Shown in pieces: positions 20,915 to 21,494 of a stretch of 21,494 nt of DNA. Numbering within the stretch: position 1 is the first letter of the stretch; each line of letters begins with the position of its first letter. Made by a program: the position numbers and the translations under genes. The notes under the pieces were generated by a model. The model saw nothing but the letters and a program-made list of their open reading frames with translations. It was not told the DNA's origin and searched no databases. This stretch comes from a virus, in IMG/VR virus record IMGVR_UViG_3300025168_000798, positions 1 through 21,494 of that record; one strand, given 5' to 3'.

Positions 20915-21494
20915 ATGTTCGGCCAATCACAGTGGTTTCTAGCTCCAGACACCGCATTGACTCTGGACTATACCGCGCAGTCGGTTGTTTCTCACGCTGG
21001 TAATACCGACTGGTCAGGTCAGTTTGACGGCATGGCAATAGGCGATGCAGCTACTAGCCGGTTGGTAGTCGCTGGTATATCTGCGGTGAGGACGAGTGGG
21101 GGTACGCATATAGTTTCGGCGTGTACCATTGGCGGTCAAACGGCCAGTCTCGTCGTAAGACAAGCAACAACTAGTAACGACGTTTGTGAACTTTGGGCGG
21201 CGACTGTTGCATCAGGGACTACTGCTGATGTTGACATAACATTTTCAGCGACGTGCAACCATGCTGGCGTTGGATTATGGCGACTAACCAATGCGGCTAC
21301 GACTGCTACAGAAACAGCTAGTGATAGCAATGGCATACCGTATGCAGCTAATCTAGAGATACCTACCGATGGAGTGGGGATAGGGTATTTCCTTAATGTC
21401 CAAGAGGCAAGTGATGGCGGATCAGACGGCAATCGAACGACTTGGACTAACCTGACCAAGGATTTTGATGCTGATTTCACTGGTGCTGCGGCAG
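20915..21494 (+). CDS. Tail adhesin-like beta protein, partial at window end
   Basis: The frame is open through the right edge; 193 codons are visible from ATG 20915. It begins MFGQSQWFLAPDTALTLDYT. A repeated phage beta-sandwich pattern follows: RLVVAGISAVRTSGG, VSACTIGGQTASLVVRQA, VCELWAATVASGTTADVDITFS and AGVGLWRLTNA (about residues 48-128), ending at GNRTTWTNLTKDFDADFTGAAA. Domains of the form VSAVTIGG..A..V....W.A.V..G.T..I.VTFS occur in tail and receptor-binding proteins of aquatic phages. AGGAG at 20902-20906 is eight bases before the ATG, and the gene starts 11 bases after the fibre stop. It is probably a second tip adhesin or a fibre-associated protein. The C-terminus and full domain set cannot be judged. 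Confidence 0.75.
   Translation, partial: MFGQSQWFLAPDTALTLDYTAQSVVSHAGNTDWSGQFDGMAIGDAATSRLVVAGISAVRTSGGTHIVSACTIGGQTASLVVRQATTSNDVCELWAATVASGTTADVDITFSATCNHAGVGLWRLTNAATTATETASDSNGIPYAANLEIPTDGVGIGYFLNVQEASDGGSDGNRTTWTNLTKDFDADFTGAAA

Noticed and set aside
18618-21494. Diversity-generating retroelement target in the fibre or adhesin gene, by analogy with BPP-1
   Set aside because: No template repeat, reverse transcriptase or C-type-lectin-like variable region is visible in the window; the second gene is cut off, so it cannot be excluded downstream.

Overview
The window is a late structural module of a tailed, podovirus-type bacteriophage, and every gene in it lies on the + strand. The gene order is: large terminase, two small linker proteins, T7 gp8-type portal, a Bbp19-like protein, scaffold, two very small proteins, major capsid protein, probable decoration protein, a small unknown protein, tail tubular A, tail tubular B-like protein, a T7 gp13-like protein, a gp14-like protein, an internal virion protein ending in a murein-hydrolase domain, a giant ejection protein, tail fibre, and a second adhesin cut by the window edge. 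The fibre modules (GFYRIGANNIG-type, LNSGAGSNANDLGLIMERG-type, GIVELAT..EV-type) recall aquatic and marine phages, so an aquatic bacterial host is likely. No host gene, integrase, repressor, RNA polymerase, tRNA, small terminase, holin, spanin or dedicated endolysin is visible. GC content is roughly half.

Layout. Positions 1-154 hold a G-rich hairpin or quadruplex-prone tract, a 12-nt T/A tandem repeat and the terminase ribosome binding site. The packaging and head genes run from 155 to 7206: TerL, a terminator-like hairpin, a 69-aa and a 193-aa linker protein, portal, Bbp19-like, scaffold, a 56-aa and a 35-aa protein, a long leader, MCP and decoration protein. A strong hairpin separates these from a 63-aa protein and the tail tubes (7256-10796). 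The ejection apparatus spans 10798-18574 and the receptor-binding genes run from 18618 to the end. The head half resembles Bordetella BPP-1-type podoviruses (portal, Bbp19-like, scaffold, MCP, cement-like protein). The distal half follows the T7 order 11-12-13-14-16-17.

How it works together. Scaffold and MCP assemble the procapsid on the portal. TerL packages DNA through the portal and the decoration protein probably stabilises the shell. Tail tubular A and B close the head and form the short tail. The gp13/14-like proteins, the hydrolase-bearing protein and the giant protein are probably stored in the virion and released to cross the cell wall and membrane. The fibre and the following adhesin bind the host.

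The most notable non-coding element is the 216-nt leader before the capsid gene (5659-5874). It contains at least six perfect inverted repeats. Some are mutually exclusive or could form a pseudoknot, and the last one sequesters the capsid Shine-Dalgarno sequence. It is the best candidate here for an undescribed regulatory RNA. All functional assignments rest on recognising sequence motifs and gene order by eye; no database search was run.
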